From Paenibacillus alvei (GTDB lineage Bacteria; Bacillota; Bacilli; Paenibacillales; NBRC-103111), in contig CAMCVV010000025.1 in the NCBI GenBank assembly GCA_945881905.1, forward strand, positions 1-32,239: a stretch of 32,239 nucleotides of DNA, given 5' to 3'. Under the pieces are notes generated by a model, which searched no databases, had not been told where the DNA came from, and saw only the letters and a program-made list of their open reading frames with translations. Below, piece after piece: positions 8,334-16,142 of the stretch (position 1 is its first letter; each line of letters begins with the position of its first letter). The position numbers were made by a program, and so were the translations under genes.

Positions 8334-11300
8334 CTACAATTCATCTTGTCCTACTGTAATCTTACGATATTTCCCGAATATCGAATACAACACAGGAACG
8401 AAAATCAATGTCAGTAGCGTAGATGTCGTCAATCCGCCAATCACGGTAATCGCTAATCCTTGAGAGATGAGACCTGAGGTCGATGTCGAGAAGGCAAGCG
8501 GTAACAATGCACATATCGTTGCAGCTGCCGTCATCAGAATCGGACGCATTCTCGTTTTACTTGCTTCAATCAGAGAATCCTGAATTTCCATTCCTGATTT
8601 ACGATTTTTCTCTACACGATCTAACAACACCACGGCATTGGTAACTACGATACCGATCAACATTAAGATACCAATCATTGCACTAATCGAAAGCGTTTGA
8701 CCACCAATCAATAGCCCCGATAATGAACCGATCGGAATGAAGATCAATGATGAAAGAATGATCATTGGCGTTAACAAACCACCAAACGTAATACTCAATA
8801 CAAGGAATACAAGTCCAATCGCTACTAAGACAGCAATCCCGAGATCAATGAATCCATCAATAATATCATCCGACCCTCCGCCACTGCTATACTCAACTCC
8901 TTGAGGTAACGTCAATGCGGCCAAGTCAAGCTTGACTTTATTCGATACTTGGGTCACATCAGAACCTTTGATGATTGCACTTACTTGTGCAGCTGATCGA
9001 CCATCTTGATGGTTAATCGACACAGGCGCTTCAGCTTGAGATATGGCTGCGATATCTCCGATTTTCTTCATTCCTTGTGCAGTCATAATGTTGATCGCTT
9101 CTAACTGTGCTTGCGTCGTTACGAGTTCAGCATAGGACACAGTAACTTTCCAGTCTACTTCATCGAGTTTGAATTCACCTGCATCGAGTGCACGTAAATA
9201 GGGGTTCACCGTCTCCACAATTTGGAAAGCATTGACGTTCGCTGCTTTACCTGTTTCATTGATCGTCATGATCCATTTTGGTTGAACTTCCTTCAAATTA
9301 TTCGAAATGTTTTTCAAATTATCATTAAGCTTCATATAACTTTCAATTTGAGAAGCAGCGAGTGTTAGTTGCTTCGGATCATTACCAAATAAATTTACAG
9401 TTACATTGTTTCCTGAAGGAGGTCCGCCACCTTGTTGTTGTTGCACATTAATTTGTGCATCTGGATCAATTTCTTTGACGAACACATTTAATTCTTCGGT
9501 TAATCGTTCTAATACAGGATCAACTTCCGTGTCTACATTTAATTTGATCGTGATAAGGGCTTCATTGGTTTTTGGTATTCCAAACGAAGATGGATCATTG
9601 CCTTGTGAACCAATCGCTACTTGTCTATCGGTCACTTCAGGAACACTTTCTAGATAGGTTTCGATTTGTTTCACGACGACGTCGGTTTCATCTAACTTCG
9701 TATTCGCAGGTAATTTCAATTTCACTTCAAGCGTAGGCTCTGCATTGGATGGCAGGAAAGATAACCCGAGCAAAGGGATGAAACCAAATGAACCAAACAG
9801 TAAGACCACAGCAGTGATAATGACGATCGCTTTACGTTTCAATGCGCCTATCAAGACTCTTTCAAACCAGAGAATGAATCGACTTTCCTTTTCTTGATGC
9901 TTGACTTTATTCAGGAATAAATGTCCCAACACAGGAATCACTGCAACTGCAACGAGCAATGAACTAATAATGGCAACTACAACCGTCACTGCAAATGGAC
10001 GGAAGAATTCCCCGATAATCCCTGAAACAAAGGCTAAAGGAAGAAACACGACGACCGTAGCGAATGTAGAGGAAGAAATTGCACCTAATACTTCAGATGT
10101 CGCTTTATAAATAAGCGCTTTTCCTGTAACATCCTTGCCTTTATCTGTGCGCCAACGGAATATATTCTCGATGACCACGATACTATCATCTACGATTCGA
10201 CCAATCGATACCGCTAATCCTCCCAAAGTCATAATATTAAGCGTGTAGCCGAATTGATCGATCACCGTAATCGTGATAAATATCGATAAGGGAAGCGAGA
10301 AAATCGCAATCAACGTCGCACGGAAATTACGTAAAAATAACAAAATCACAAGCGATGTGAATAAAGCACCATACAGACCCTCTTTGACTAAGGTAGATAC
10401 AGATTTCTCTACTTCCGCACCTTGGTCAAAAATAACATTTAAATTCAACTCTGTTGTTTTTTGAATTTCTTCGATTTCAGATTTCACAGCATTCGCGAGT
10501 TCAGCTGTATTCGCTTCTTGAGACTTCGTGACTTCAAGAATTAAACTCGGTTGACCGTTATATCGCGAAATTTCGGTTTGTTTATTGATCATCACCACTT
10601 CAGCGATGTCTGATAATTTGGTTACAACAGGTGTTGCAGGAGTATTCGTGTCGGCTGCAGTAGATGTTCCAGATGCTGAAGGTGCTCCAGGAAAAGAAGC
10701 GCCACCAAATCCGCCACCGAATCCAGCAGGAAGTTCCATATCTTCTAATTGCGCCAAGCTATCCATGCTTGAGCTCAAGCTTACGGGAATTGACCCACTT
10801 GCTTGCTGAACAGAACCTAGTGACAATACATAATCTTGCGATTTCATCGTCGATAGGATGCTTTGAAGCGTAATGCCCAACGCTGATGCTTTGGTCTGAT
10901 CAACTTCTACACGGATTTCTTGTGAGGTCGTACCTATTAACTTGATGGTTCCAACACCATCTATTTTTTGCAATTGAGGCAATAACTCATTTTCTAGTGT
11001 AGTTTGGATATCACCGTTATCTTGCGTCGAAATTGCAGCTTGATAGATCGGTACGGAGTCAAAAGATAAGCGCAGTACGCTTACTTTGGCTTGCTCAGGT
11101 AAATCCAATTTTGCAATCGCATCTTCTGTCTTGTTTACGAGTTCATCCAAATCCGATCCGAACGGATATGAGATGAATACCGTTGCAAAATTCTCTGCAG
11201 AAGTACTTGTAATGGATTCGGAATTTTTGAGACCTAGTAAACTTTGTTCAATCACTGTAACTACATTTTTCTCAATATCTTCAGCGCTTTCACCGAAATA

Positions 11301-11453
11301 TTGTACTTGCACAAAAAGTGCAGGAAACGTAATATCCGGGAAGGTCTGTAGTTTGATTTGCGTCGCGGACAAATATCCACCGCCTAATACAAAAACCGAT
11401 AAAATAATAACTGCAATGATGTTTTTCAAACTAATTTTAGTCAGAAATTGCAT
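8334..11453 (-). CDS. RND-family efflux permease, SwrC-type
   Basis: A 1,039-residue inner-membrane proton/drug antiporter. It has the duplicated RND plan: TM1 (about 10-30), a first periplasmic-type loop, TM2-6 (about 355-560), a second loop, and TM8-12 (about 870-1030). The proton-relay pair is in GRIVDDSIVVIENIF of TM4. TM1 is followed by LQTFPDITFPAL, the RND porter-loop start. A low-complexity Gly/Ser/Thr linker (about 238-270, with GGFGGASFPGAPSASGTS) precedes VVTKLSDIAEV, as in B. subtilis SwrC, the surfactin self-resistance pump of Gram-positive bacteria. AGGAGAG precedes ATG. It follows the sensor kinase by 76 bases with a likely regulator-binding site between them. No membrane-fusion partner is adjacent, normal for this group. 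Exported substrate unknown: a lipopeptide, detergent or drug is plausible. Confidence 0.93.
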   Translation of the reverse strand: MQFLTKISLKNIIAVIILSVFVLGGGYLSATQIKLQTFPDITFPALFVQVQYFGESAEDIEKNVVTVIEQSLLGLKNSESITSTSAENFATVFISYPFGSDLDELVNKTEDAIAKLDLPEQAKVSVLRLSFDSVPIYQAAISTQDNGDIQTTLENELLPQLQKIDGVGTIKLIGTTSQEIRVEVDQTKASALGITLQSILSTMKSQDYVLSLGSVQQASGSIPVSLSSSMDSLAQLEDMELPAGFGGGFGGASFPGAPSASGTSTAADTNTPATPVVTKLSDIAEVVMINKQTEISRYNGQPSLILEVTKSQEANTAELANAVKSEIEEIQKTTELNLNVIFDQGAEVEKSVSTLVKEGLYGALFTSLVILLFLRNFRATLIAIFSLPLSIFITITVIDQFGYTLNIMTLGGLAVSIGRIVDDSIVVIENIFRWRTDKGKDVTGKALIYKATSEVLGAISSSTFATVVVFLPLAFVSGIIGEFFRPFAVTVVVAIISSLLVAVAVIPVLGHLFLNKVKHQEKESRFILWFERVLIGALKRKAIVIITAVVLLFGSFGFIPLLGLSFLPSNAEPTLEVKLKLPANTKLDETDVVVKQIETYLESVPEVTDRQVAIGSQGNDPSSFGIPKTNEALITIKLNVDTEVDPVLERLTEELNVFVKEIDPDAQINVQQQQGGGPPSGNNVTVNLFGNDPKQLTLAASQIESYMKLNDNLKNISNNLKEVQPKWIMTINETGKAANVNAFQIVETVNPYLRALDAGEFKLDEVDWKVTVSYAELVTTQAQLEAINIMTAQGMKKIGDIAAISQAEAPVSINHQDGRSAAQVSAIIKGSDVTQVSNKVKLDLAALTLPQGVEYSSGGGSDDIIDGFIDLGIAVLVAIGLVFLVLSITFGGLLTPMIILSSLIFIPIGSLSGLLIGGQTLSISAMIGILMLIGIVVTNAVVLLDRVEKNRKSGMEIQDSLIEASKTRMRPILMTAAATICALLPLAFSTSTSGLISQGLAITVIGGLTTSTLLTLIFVPVLYSIFGKYRKITVGQDEL

Positions 11454-11484
11454 GGTTCACTCTCCTAAAATATTTATATAAACA

Positions 11485-11517
11485 AGTATATCCATGATTT
11501 GTGAACTCAATATGAAC
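11485..11517 (-). promoter_or_regulatory. Promoter with OmpR-type operator upstream of the RND pump
   Basis: The minus strand has two GTTCA half-sites (11517-11513 and 11506-11502) in direct repeat at an exact 11-base period, then TATACT (11490-11485). The -35 position has no good TTGACA and overlaps the repeats, the usual layout for activation by OmpR/PhoB-type regulators. This would give the pump its own inducible transcript in addition to read-through from the regulator genes. Confidence 0.4.
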
Positions 11518-11529
11518 AACTCCGAAACA

Positions 11530-12921
11530 TCATCCTTCATTTTGATTCCCAAGCCAATGTGAAACGTTCTTAGCAGGTACAGGTAACTTGATTTCCAAAG
11601 TCGTCCATTGACCCAGCTTACTCGTTACATGTATCGTTCCGTGATGAAGACTGATGATTTTGTGTGCAATCGCTAAACCTAATCCACTTCCACCTTGCGT
11701 TCGATTACGTGCTGTATCCCATTTGTAGAAACGTTGAAATATATGTGATATTGCTTCGTCTGATATCCCTATACCTTGATCCGTAAAATGGATCACAACA
11801 AATTCTTGATCCCTTCTAAGCTGAATCTCGATATGTCCTCTATCTTTTGAGAATTTGATACAATTGCTCATGATGTTGGTCCACACTTGCATCAGTTGAT
11901 CTCGATCTGCAAGAATGTCACTATCATTCAATTCAAGCTTCACCGTCAATTGTTTCTCGCGCCACAGAGGTTCTGAATGAATGACGGCTTGACGCAATTG
12001 CTCATCGAGTCGATACGTCTGCATATGGAGTGGATGATGATCTGAATCTAATGAAGCAAGCTTCAGTAAATTATCTGTAAGCTTAGACAGCCGTTCACTT
12101 TCAATTGCAATAATCTGTAAATACCGCTTGCGATCAGCAGCATTCGCATCTTCATTCAACAACATCAGCGAGAACCCTCGTATCGATGTAAGTGGTGATT
12201 GAATCTCATGTGAGACGTCAGATACAAAATCTTGACGCATTTGCTCGATTTGCTTCAATTCACCTACCATGTGGTTAAAGCTCTTGGCAAGCATCCCTAG
12301 CTCATCTTCTCGATTCAATCGAAGATTGACTTGGTAGTTCCCTTGTGCGATTTTTTCGGTTGCTTGTATAATTGAGCGAATCGGGGTAACCAAATAACGG
12401 GAAGAAATCAAGATCAATATGCTCCCGATAACGAGAATCACGATAAATAAAGAAGTGAATATCTGATCGAATTCACGAAACATGTTTTTGATATCTGGAC
12501 TGACGAACAAAGCGAAATGCTGATTCCCCACTTCAAAAGGTAATCCAATCACCACTTCATCTTGGTAGAAGTAAGGCCAACTGATTTCGCTGCGATACAC
12601 ACCACCTCGCATGACATGCTCAATTTGTTCAAGTTGAATCCCTGGATCGCCTTCATCCGTATGATCGATCTTACGATACACCTTATAATTGTAGGATTTC
12701 GGTACTTCAGGGCTTTCTAAGTAAGTTTGTGCATCTTCATCAGGATTATCCAGTATATATCTGACGATTTGTTTGCCTTGAATGAGCGAATCTTGCTGCA
12801 AGCGTTCGAGTACTTGTTGACCATACACTAAGCGCGTGATGATCAAAGAAACCATCAAGCTCACCACAACGACCAATATAAAAGTAATGACCATTCGTGC
12901 ATATAAGGATCGAATTCTCAT
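11530..12921 (-). CDS. Membrane sensor histidine kinase
   Basis: A 463-residue kinase with TM1 (about 10-30), an extracytoplasmic sensor of about 125 residues, TM2 (about 155-174), a HAMP domain (about 175-228), and a dimerisation/phosphoacceptor domain with His238 in DVSHEIQSPLTS. The catalytic domain has NIMSNCIKFS (N box), DQGIGI (G1) and GGSGLGLAIAHK (G2). It overlaps the response-regulator gene by four bases (ATGA), so the two are translationally coupled. The neighbouring pump and its upstream repeat suggest that the pair induces efflux in response to envelope stress or a surfactant; the signal is not visible in the sequence. Confidence 0.95.
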   Translation of the reverse strand: MRIRSLYARMVITFILVVVVSLMVSLIITRLVYGQQVLERLQQDSLIQGKQIVRYILDNPDEDAQTYLESPEVPKSYNYKVYRKIDHTDEGDPGIQLEQIEHVMRGGVYRSEISWPYFYQDEVVIGLPFEVGNQHFALFVSPDIKNMFREFDQIFTSLFIVILVIGSILILISSRYLVTPIRSIIQATEKIAQGNYQVNLRLNREDELGMLAKSFNHMVGELKQIEQMRQDFVSDVSHEIQSPLTSIRGFSLMLLNEDANAADRKRYLQIIAIESERLSKLTDNLLKLASLDSDHHPLHMQTYRLDEQLRQAVIHSEPLWREKQLTVKLELNDSDILADRDQLMQVWTNIMSNCIKFSKDRGHIEIQLRRDQEFVVIHFTDQGIGISDEAISHIFQRFYKWDTARNRTQGGSGLGLAIAHKIISLHHGTIHVTSKLGQWTTLEIKLPVPAKNVSHWLGNQNEG

Positions 12922-13592
12922 CGCATGACCTCCAGACGATAACCAAGCCCACGAACAGTTGTGATTCGAAACTGATCACGATAAGGGAGGAATCTTTCTC
13001 TGAGTCGTTTGATGTGCACATCAATGGTCCGATCATCACCTTCGTAATCAAGACCCCAGATATCGACAATACATTGTTCTCTTGTAAAAATTTGACCTGG
13101 ATGGCTTGCGAGTTTAAATAACAGTTGAATTTCTTTCAGTGGTAAGGAGTGTGTTTTCTTATCGATAATGACCTCTAAGTTCGAGTAATCTAACAATACT
13201 TGACCGAATTGCACTTGCTGCGATTGAATAATTTGCGTTCGTTTCAATATCGCTTTCACGCGCGCAACCAATTCAAGAGGATCAAAAGGCTTCACGAGAT
13301 AATCATCAGCACCGAGCTTAAATCCTCGCATTTTGTGGGTGACTTCACTTTTTGCTGTAATCATTAAGATGGGGATGTCTGAAATCGCTCTCAACTGTTG
13401 GCAAAATACAAAACCGTCCATATTCGGCATCATGATATCGAGGACCACAAGATCAATCTGTTCCTGAGTGATCACTTCCATCGCTACTACGCCATCGCTA
13501 GCTTCAAACAGCTGAAAACCTGCTTTATGTAAGTACACGCGAATCAATTCTCGAATATACGGATCATCATCAACAATCAACAGCTTGACCAT
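12918..13592 (-). CDS. OmpR/PhoB-family response regulator
   Basis: A 224-residue protein. The receiver domain has the acidic pocket DDD (8-10), phosphoacceptor Asp52 in VVLDIMMPNMDGF, Thr/Lys in MITAK and KPFDPLELVARV. The winged-helix effector domain has FTREQCIVDIWG and RTIDVHIKRLRERF. First gene of the regulator-kinase-pump set. It starts at ATG 13592 with a weak CAGGAA site, only about 170 bases from the truncated 5' half of sigK and inside the sigK element. A TATAAT (13676-13671, minus) lies about 80 bases upstream without a recognisable -35. Its probable target is the GTTCA direct repeat before the pump gene. Confidence 0.96.
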   Translation of the reverse strand: MVKLLIVDDDPYIRELIRVYLHKAGFQLFEASDGVVAMEVITQEQIDLVVLDIMMPNMDGFVFCQQLRAISDIPILMITAKSEVTHKMRGFKLGADDYLVKPFDPLELVARVKAILKRTQIIQSQQVQFGQVLLDYSNLEVIIDKKTHSLPLKEIQLLFKLASHPGQIFTREQCIVDIWGLDYEGDDRTIDVHIKRLRERFLPYRDQFRITTVRGLGYRLEVMR

Positions 13593-13763
13593 TTACAATT
13601 CCTGCTTTCTTCATGCTTGATAGGGACTTTCAGCCCGTTATCCTTAATACTCAGGTATGCTTCCCTCATCATTATACCTTACTGCGTTCTTATCTAGCTA
13701 GTCAGTTAAACCCTTGGTGTAGGGAGTTCCCTTGCATGATATGGTGGATTTGCTCTGTCCTAA

Positions 13764-14126
13764 CTAACGCACCACAGACATTACGTTCTCATTCTCAATG
13801 CATCGCGCTGCAAACGTAGCGAGCTTCGTCCCTTTATTCGGAGAATAGGATTCTATCGCTTTAATTAATCCAATCGTACCGATCGAAATTAAATCCTCTT
13901 GGTCTTCACCTGTATTGTCGAATTTCTTCACAAGATGTGCAACAAGTCTTAAGTTATGTTCGATTAACCGATTGCGTGAATCTTGATCCCCTTCTGCCAT
14001 GAGCTTCAAATGCAACATTTCATCCGCTTCAGATAACGGTTTTGGAAAAGCATTGTTCTTCACGTACGCAACGAGCCAATGAAGCTGCTTGATGACAATA
14101 GCTGTCAAAGTTAACCATCCTAGCAT
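13764..14126 (-). CDS. sigK: sigK 5' half (SpoIVCB-type): N-terminal part of sigma-K
   Basis: Encodes the sigma-K N-terminus, including the pro-sequence-like hydrophobic start and [16 protein letters not shown], then region 2 with [28 protein letters not shown] and [13 protein letters not shown]. After the crossover GAGA (13790-13787) the frame diverges (NVMSVVR) and stops at 13764. Unrearranged, it would give a 120-residue truncated sigma lacking regions 3-4. ATG 14126 is preceded by GGTGAT at eight bases. The first 20 or so residues resemble the B. subtilis pro-peptide that SpoIVFB removes, suggesting the same processing. Confidence 0.94.
   Translation of the reverse strand: MLGWLTLTAIVIKQLHWLVAYVKNNAFPKPLSEADEMLHLKLMAEGDQDSRNRLIEHNLRLVAHLVKKFDNTGEDQEDLISIGTIGLIKAIESYSPNKGTKLATFAARCIENENVMSVVR
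13776..13800 (-). other. Recombination (att) site at the sigK 5' half
   Basis: On the plus strand AGACA-TTACG-TTC-TC-ATTCTCAATG. TCTC (13787-13790) is shared with the other boundary. The element-side arm AGACA-N5-TTC (13776-13788) forms the left half of the dyad predicted in the excised circle; the chromosomal arm ATTCTCA pairs with TGAGAAT of the other site in the repaired gene. Confidence 0.75.
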
Positions 14127-14157
14127 ATAAGCACATCACCGTTCCTTTCCCCCCTAT

Positions 14158-14183
14158 ATTGTATTTAGACTCTTGCCTATTCG
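14158..14183 (-). promoter_or_regulatory. Possible sigma-E-type promoter of sigK
   Basis: On the minus strand AATACAAT (14165-14158) resembles the sigma-E -10 (CATACAAT), and CGAATAG (14183-14177) lies about 11-14 bases upstream, where a weak -35 would fall. sigK is a sigma-E gene in Bacillus, so an early mother-cell promoter is expected here. The -35 match is poor. Confidence 0.35.
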
Positions 14184-14368
14184 TGCCTGTACGACATCGT
14201 TCGAATCAAAAATTTTTACATCGATAACTCCAAACATGATGTGAATTCATTACAACACCAATCACGAAGACGCAAATAGAAAATATTGGTGCTATAAGTC
14301 GTATGGGTATTATGGTAAAATGAGAGAGCTTAATGAGTATCGTTATATAGTAAAAAGGGGGGATAACG

Positions 14369-14701
14369 ATGAGTTTAGCAACAGAGTCCATGAATACGTA
14401 TGAAGAGTTCCAGCTCGAGAAAGACATCTTATTTTTTAGAGTTGGTCAACACGGGTTAGTGAGTTTCCATGGTAGAAATTTCAATATCAAAAAACGAATT
14501 TCTTCAGATGAGCTTATAAGAATGATCGAACAACCTGTATTTTTTAAAGTGAATACCGACTGTTATGCCAATCTCCGGAAAATCGAAGCAGTATCAGACG
14601 GCCAAGTTTACTTCAGCGCAACAGACCGCATCGTCAAGCATGTGCCGATTACGAAGCTTCGACAACATAATTTGCAACACATCCTTACTGCGCAAAAATG
14701 A
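14369..14701 (+). CDS. LytTR-domain-only DNA-binding protein
   Basis: 110 residues consisting of little more than a LytTR DNA-binding domain. Visible features are an early beta strand (ILFFRVGQHGLVSFHGRNF), KRISSDELIRMIEQPVFFKV, NTDCYANLRKIEAVSDGQVYF and VPITKLRQHNLQHIL, the pattern of LytTR proteins. No receiver, membrane or sensor domain precedes it. AAGGGGGGAT lies about six bases before ATG. It is divergent from sigK across about 240 bases. Stand-alone LytTR proteins usually regulate themselves or a nearby gene; the target here is unknown. Confidence 0.85.
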   Translation: MSLATESMNTYEEFQLEKDILFFRVGQHGLVSFHGRNFNIKKRISSDELIRMIEQPVFFKVNTDCYANLRKIEAVSDGQVYFSATDRIVKHVPITKLRQHNLQHILTAQK

Positions 14702-15090
14702 TCTACATAACGTAAGCCACTTGCATTCAGCTACGACATAAGCTCCGACATTCTTGGCTACCCCAATTGCGCCTTCATTATTGTATGCGTTTACAACTAT
14801 GGAGTCGCAATCTCTCTATTACTCTTCAAAACCACACTTCATTGATCTTACATCGCATATCGCACATCGTACATCGCATAGAATAGCGCATAGACCTTAA
14901 GCATGCTTGTTTTTGCATAAGCGCAAGGATGTCGACAATACGATCTTGTGCACGTGTCGATCGATGCATCGATATACCTCAATGACAAGATCGTGATACA
15001 ATATGCAAAATAATATTATATTCATTATAGATAACTCATCATATATAATAACAATATAATGAAATTTACATACTGAAGGAGTTGAAGTCT
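14702..15090. other. Intergenic region with dyads upstream of the oxidoreductase pair
   Basis: No gene. A simple run of CATCGCATA-like repeats (about 14848-14892) is followed by an inverted repeat, ACGATCTTG (14940-14948) and CAAGATCGT (14986-14994). Between these arms lies a perfect 14-base palindrome, ATCGATGCATCGAT (14960-14973). Then comes a very AT-rich stretch with two TATAAT copies (15044-15049, 15055-15060), probably the promoter of the next gene. Confidence 0.5.
14940..14994. promoter_or_regulatory. Nested dyads, possible operator
   Basis: The outer 9-base perfect inverted repeat encloses a 14-base perfect palindrome. There is no U-tract and the enclosed distance is 37 bases, so a protein-binding site is more likely than a terminator. 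It lies about 100 bases before the start of the Gfo/Idh/MocA gene. Confidence 0.4.
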
Positions 15091-16095
15091 ATGACCCAGC
15101 CAAAACTGAAGTGGGGCATCATGGGGTGTGCAGGTATTGCACAGGGTGCTGTGATCCCAGGCATACATGCGTCACAGACAGGTGAAGTTGTTGCGATTGC
15201 AAGTCGTCATCTAGAGAAAGCTCAACAAACTGCACAAAAATGGAATATTCCGATTGCTTATGGAAGCTACGAGGAACTTCTCGCTGATTCCCAGATTGAC
15301 GCTGTGTACATTCCACTGCCGAATCACCTTCACAAACCATGGACGATCAAAGCCGCACAAGCGGGCAAACATGTATTGTGTGAGAAACCCGCAGCTCTGA
15401 ATGCACGAGAAACTCAAGAGATGGTTATTGCTTGTCATCAAGCAGGCGTTCAATGGGCTGAAGCTTTCATGTATCGTCATCATCCACGCTATCAATTAAT
15501 GAAAGACGTGATTCGCTCTGGTGAAATCGGAACGCTACGAGGTATACATAGTAATTTCACATTTAATAGCTCATCTAATAAAGGGAACTTTCGATTTGAC
15601 CGCAGTATGGGCGGAGGGTCCATCTATGACGTCGGTGTATATCCGATCAGTGCAGCAAGATTCATTCTAGAAGAGGAACCTGAAGCCGTTACCGTGCATG
15701 CGTTATTCTCCCCTGAACACGGTGATGTCGATATGATGGCATCGGGATTAATCGAATTCCCTGATGGAATGTCTCTGACATTTGATTGTGGCATGTGGGG
15801 GTATTACCGCAATGAACTCGAAATCTTGGGAACGCAAGGAAGAATCGTCGTCCCATCTGCATACGTGGATCCCCGAGATGCTGGCAGTAACTTCTATATA
15901 CAGACAGATCAAGGAAAGCGAGACATTGAGGTACCTCAAGTCAATCAGTTCGCATTAGAAGTAGATGATCTCGCCTATGCCGTCTGGGGTCAAAAACCGC
16001 TTCACTTCTCTGCATCCGACGCTATCATGAATATGCGAGTTGTCGATGCTTGCTTACGATCCGCGAGAGAACGCTGTCGCGTTGTATTATATTAA
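15091..16095 (+). CDS. Gfo/Idh/MocA-family NAD(P)-dependent oxidoreductase
   Basis: A 334-residue dehydrogenase of sugars or cyclitols. The N-terminal Rossmann fold has GIMGCAGIAQGAVIPG, DAVYIPLPNHLH and the family motif CEKPAAL (EKP about 98-100). The C-terminal GFO_IDH_MocA domain has GGGSIYDVGVYPISAAR with the catalytic Asp-x3-Tyr-type residues. ATG 15091 is used because AAGGAG (15076-15081) precedes it by nine bases; the in-frame TTG at 15082 abuts that site and cannot use it. It is followed after 47 bases by an aldo/keto reductase gene, so the pair is probably an operon acting on the same sugar. The substrate cannot be told. Confidence 0.93.
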   Translation: MTQPKLKWGIMGCAGIAQGAVIPGIHASQTGEVVAIASRHLEKAQQTAQKWNIPIAYGSYEELLADSQIDAVYIPLPNHLHKPWTIKAAQAGKHVLCEKPAALNARETQEMVIACHQAGVQWAEAFMYRHHPRYQLMKDVIRSGEIGTLRGIHSNFTFNSSSNKGNFRFDRSMGGGSIYDVGVYPISAARFILEEEPEAVTVHALFSPEHGDVDMMASGLIEFPDGMSLTFDCGMWGYYRNELEILGTQGRIVVPSAYVDPRDAGSNFYIQTDQGKRDIEVPQVNQFALEVDDLAYAVWGQKPLHFSASDAIMNMRVVDACLRSARERCRVVLY

Positions 16096-16142
16096 TTCAT
16101 GATTCCTTACACATTCCAAGAAAGTTAGAGGTGTATCCACAG

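Larger units (their letters stand above)
5224..13790 (-). mobile_element. skin-type sigK intervening element with efflux/two-component cargo
   Basis: About 8,565 bp separate two in-register halves of sigK. Shared TCTC occurs at 5222-5225 and 13787-13790. A SpoIVCA-type recombinase sits 50 bases inside one end. Removing the segment restores the reading frame across ARCIENE/ILMHL, the exact junction used in B. subtilis. The excised circle would have a perfect 13-base-arm-symmetric motif, AGACA-N5-TTC-TC-GAA-N5-TGTCT. Cargo in sigK direction: response regulator, sensor kinase, RND pump, degenerate segment, ROK kinase, recombinase. No phage structural, replication or lysis genes are visible, unlike the 48-kb B. 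subtilis skin. Excision in the mother cell is inferred from the B. subtilis system. Confidence 0.9.

Noticed and set aside
5224-13790. Element as an ordinary prophage
   Set aside because: No terminase, portal, capsid, tail, replication or lysis genes are seen; only the recombinase is phage-like.
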